From the NCBI GenBank assembly GCA_027082925.1, contig JALWTD010000019.1, positions 1 to 64,000 of the forward strand: a stretch of 64,000 nt of DNA, read 5' to 3'. The first letter of the stretch is position 1; every line of letters starts with the position of its first letter. Made by a program: the position numbers and the translations under genes. This document shows, one piece after another, positions 62,801-64,000 of the stretch. The notes under the pieces were generated by a model that searched no databases, was not told the origin of the DNA, and saw only the letters and a program-made list of their open reading frames with translations. Source of the DNA: Flavobacteriaceae bacterium (GTDB lineage: Bacteria; Bacteroidota; Bacteroidia; Flavobacteriales; Flavobacteriaceae).

Positions 62801-64000
62801 TTAATACAGTTTTTTGTATTTAGAAGGATTTGCTTCATGCATTATATTGTAAATGGTTTCAAAAATATCCTCGGCATTTGGCTTAGAAAAATAATCTCCA
62901 TCTGTACCATAAGCAGTTCTATGTGGTTTTGCAGTTAATGTAACCGGTTTGCTGTCTAAATACAAGTATGCATTTTGTTTTTCGAGAATTTCTTGTAATA
63001 AATACGCCGAGGCTCCTCCTGGAACATCTTCGTCAATTACAATTAACCTGTTTGTTTTTTGAACACTTTTTACAACGTCATGCTGTGTGTCAAACGGAAG
63101 AAGGCTTTGTACGTCAATAATTTCGATATCAATATCTACTTGATTTAAATCATTAACAATATCTTCAATAATCTTTAGTGTAGACCCGTAAGATACGACG
63201 GTAATATCAGTTCCCTTTTTAATTGTTTCAACAACTCCAATAGGTGTTTTAAATTCACCTAAATTGTTAGGTAATTTTTCTTTGAGTCTATACCCGTTCA
63301 AGTTTTCAACAATAAGGGCAGGCTCATCACATTCTAGAAGTGTATTGTAAAATCCGGCAGCTTTAGTCATATTTCTAGGGACCAATATATTCATACCTCT
63401 AAGTAAATGTACAATAGCTCCCATTGGAGAACCAGAATGCCAAATACCTTCTAGCCTGTGTCCTCTAGTTCTAACAATTAAAGGTGCTTTTTGTTTACCT
63501 ACGGTTCTGTAATGTAAGGTCGCTAAATCGTCACTTAAAATTTGGAGTGCATATAAAAGATAATCTAAATACTGGATTTCGGCTATGGGGCGTAACCCTC
63601 TCATTGCCATTCCAATACCTTGCCCTACAATGGTAGCTTCTCTAATACCTGTATCGGCTACTCTGGTGCTTCCGTATTTTTCTTGAAGACCTACTAAACC
63701 TTGATTTACATCTCCAATTTTACCGGTGTCTTCTCCAAAAATAAGTAGGTTATTATGCTTTGAGAATAAGGTGTCAAAGTTGTTCTTTAATATAATTCTA
63801 GCGTCAACAATTTCAGCATTATCATCATAAGTAGGAAGTACTTCTTTTACATGCGAAACTTTTTTGCTGCTGTTGCTATATAGATGAGAACTAAATTTTG
63901 GTTGTTCTGCTTTTAGGTATTCTGAAATCCAGTGTTGCAACTGTTTTTTCTCAGAAGAAGCTTCGTTTCTCACGTATACAAGCGCTTTTCTGGCAGTAGA
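62801..64000 (-). CDS. 2-oxoacid dehydrogenase E1, beta-domain part (5' partial; probable alpha-beta fusion)
   Basis: The frame is open from the window edge (64000) to the stop at 62801: 399 residues without a convincing start (a GTG at 63973 is internal). About 45 residues of charged linker precede a complete E1-beta region: LLIFGEDTGKIGDVNQGLVGLQEKYG, GIREATIVGQGIGMAMRGLRPIAEIQYLDYLLYAL, and the C-terminal VIDEDVPGGASAYLLQEIL. The upstream extension suggests fusion to an alpha domain lying outside the window. It would be the TPP-dependent decarboxylase of a branched-chain or other 2-oxoacid dehydrogenase complex. Confidence 0.9.
   Translation of the reverse strand, partial: STARKALVYVRNEASSEKKQLQHWISEYLKAEQPKFSSHLYSNSSKKVSHVKEVLPTYDDNAEIVDARIILKNNFDTLFSKHNNLLIFGEDTGKIGDVNQGLVGLQEKYGSTRVADTGIREATIVGQGIGMAMRGLRPIAEIQYLDYLLYALQILSDDLATLHYRTVGKQKAPLIVRTRGHRLEGIWHSGSPMGAIVHLLRGMNILVPRNMTKAAGFYNTLLECDEPALIVENLNGYRLKEKLPNNLGEFKTPIGVVETIKKGTDITVVSYGSTLKIIEDIVNDLNQVDIDIEIIDVQSLLPFDTQHDVVKSVQKTNRLIVIDEDVPGGASAYLLQEILEKQNAYLYLDSKPVTLTAKPHRTAYGTDGDYFSKPNAEDIFETIYNIMHEANPSKYKKLY

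Noticed and set aside
1-64000. CRISPR arrays, prophage, transposons, tRNA or rRNA genes
   Set aside because: No regularly spaced repeats, integrase or transposase frames, or tRNA/rRNA signatures were found in the reading; intergenic gaps are short and mostly explained by promoters and terminators.

Overview
The window is one continuous piece of an AT-rich chromosome from a Bacteroidota bacterium, most likely a member of the Flavobacteriaceae, probably marine or aquatic. The evidence is the gene content (S46 dipeptidyl peptidase, T9SS sorting domain, SusC-like/TonB outer-membrane receptor, PASTA-rluD beside ddl-coaD, DUF349, DUF368, DUF2853), the many lipoprotein signals, and promoters of the Bacteroidota type (TAnnTTTG -7 boxes, sometimes with TTG about 20 bases upstream). 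I see no tRNA, rRNA, CRISPR array, insertion sequence, integrase or prophage gene. Genes are dense and almost all are core or lineage-conserved.

Layout. 1-262: tail of an unidentified + strand gene, its terminator, and two short tandem-repeat patches. 262-2319: DUF4369 lipoprotein and DUF819 membrane protein. 2417-4621: S46 peptidase with the DPP11-type arginine. 4663-6879: a compact minus-strand operon (SPFH protein, 22-residue hydrophobic micro-ORF, DUF4177 protein, secreted alpha/beta hydrolase, Arc-type ribbon-helix-helix protein) headed by a perfect 21-bp palindrome. 6995-11786: S1/P1 nuclease, RluA-type synthase, NUDIX, secreted protein, HtpG. 11973-15416: GMC oxidoreductase, iodotyrosine deiodinase-like flavoprotein, FabH-type synthase. 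15507-23112: TonB-dependent receptor, CoA-binding protein, cyclase-family hydrolase, then pyrR-pyrB-(STAS-like)-(T9SS orphan domain)-rnz-methyltransferase. 23254-29394: TPR protein, two DUF368 proteins, aroE, DUF349 protein. 29422-34819: rsfS-ftsH-LUD-cdsA-psd-acbp-yceI, a membrane lipid and proteostasis operon. 34896-38944: birA, SRPBCC, pyrE, NUDIX, SulP. 38937-44515: molybdenum hydroxylase pair with XdhC and a MocA-like nucleotidyltransferase, plus an M20 peptidase. 44630-51498: fkbM-ddl-coaD-M14-topB-rluE. 51691-54788: PASTA, rluD, CAT-like acetyltransferase, yaaA. 54856-59837: DUF2853, sdaA, dnaK, nitronate monooxygenase-like. 59930-62607: four-subunit 2-oxoacid:ferredoxin oxidoreductase. 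62801-64000: C-terminal part of a 2-oxoacid dehydrogenase E1 (beta region).

The most interesting signals are regulatory or contextual rather than a new gene cassette: an FNR-box-like site placed about 41 bases before the inferred start of the ferredoxin-oxidoreductase operon; a nearly identical 16-base element upstream of both htpG and dnaK; perfect palindromes at the SPFH-operon and sulP promoters; a 17-bp perfect inverted repeat without a U-tract; the SPFH/micro-ORF/DUF4177/hydrolase/RHH operon; an iodotyrosine-deiodinase-type enzyme with all three diagnostic residues; and a protein that is little more than a T9SS sorting domain. Family assignments are made by eye from motifs; no database search was run.
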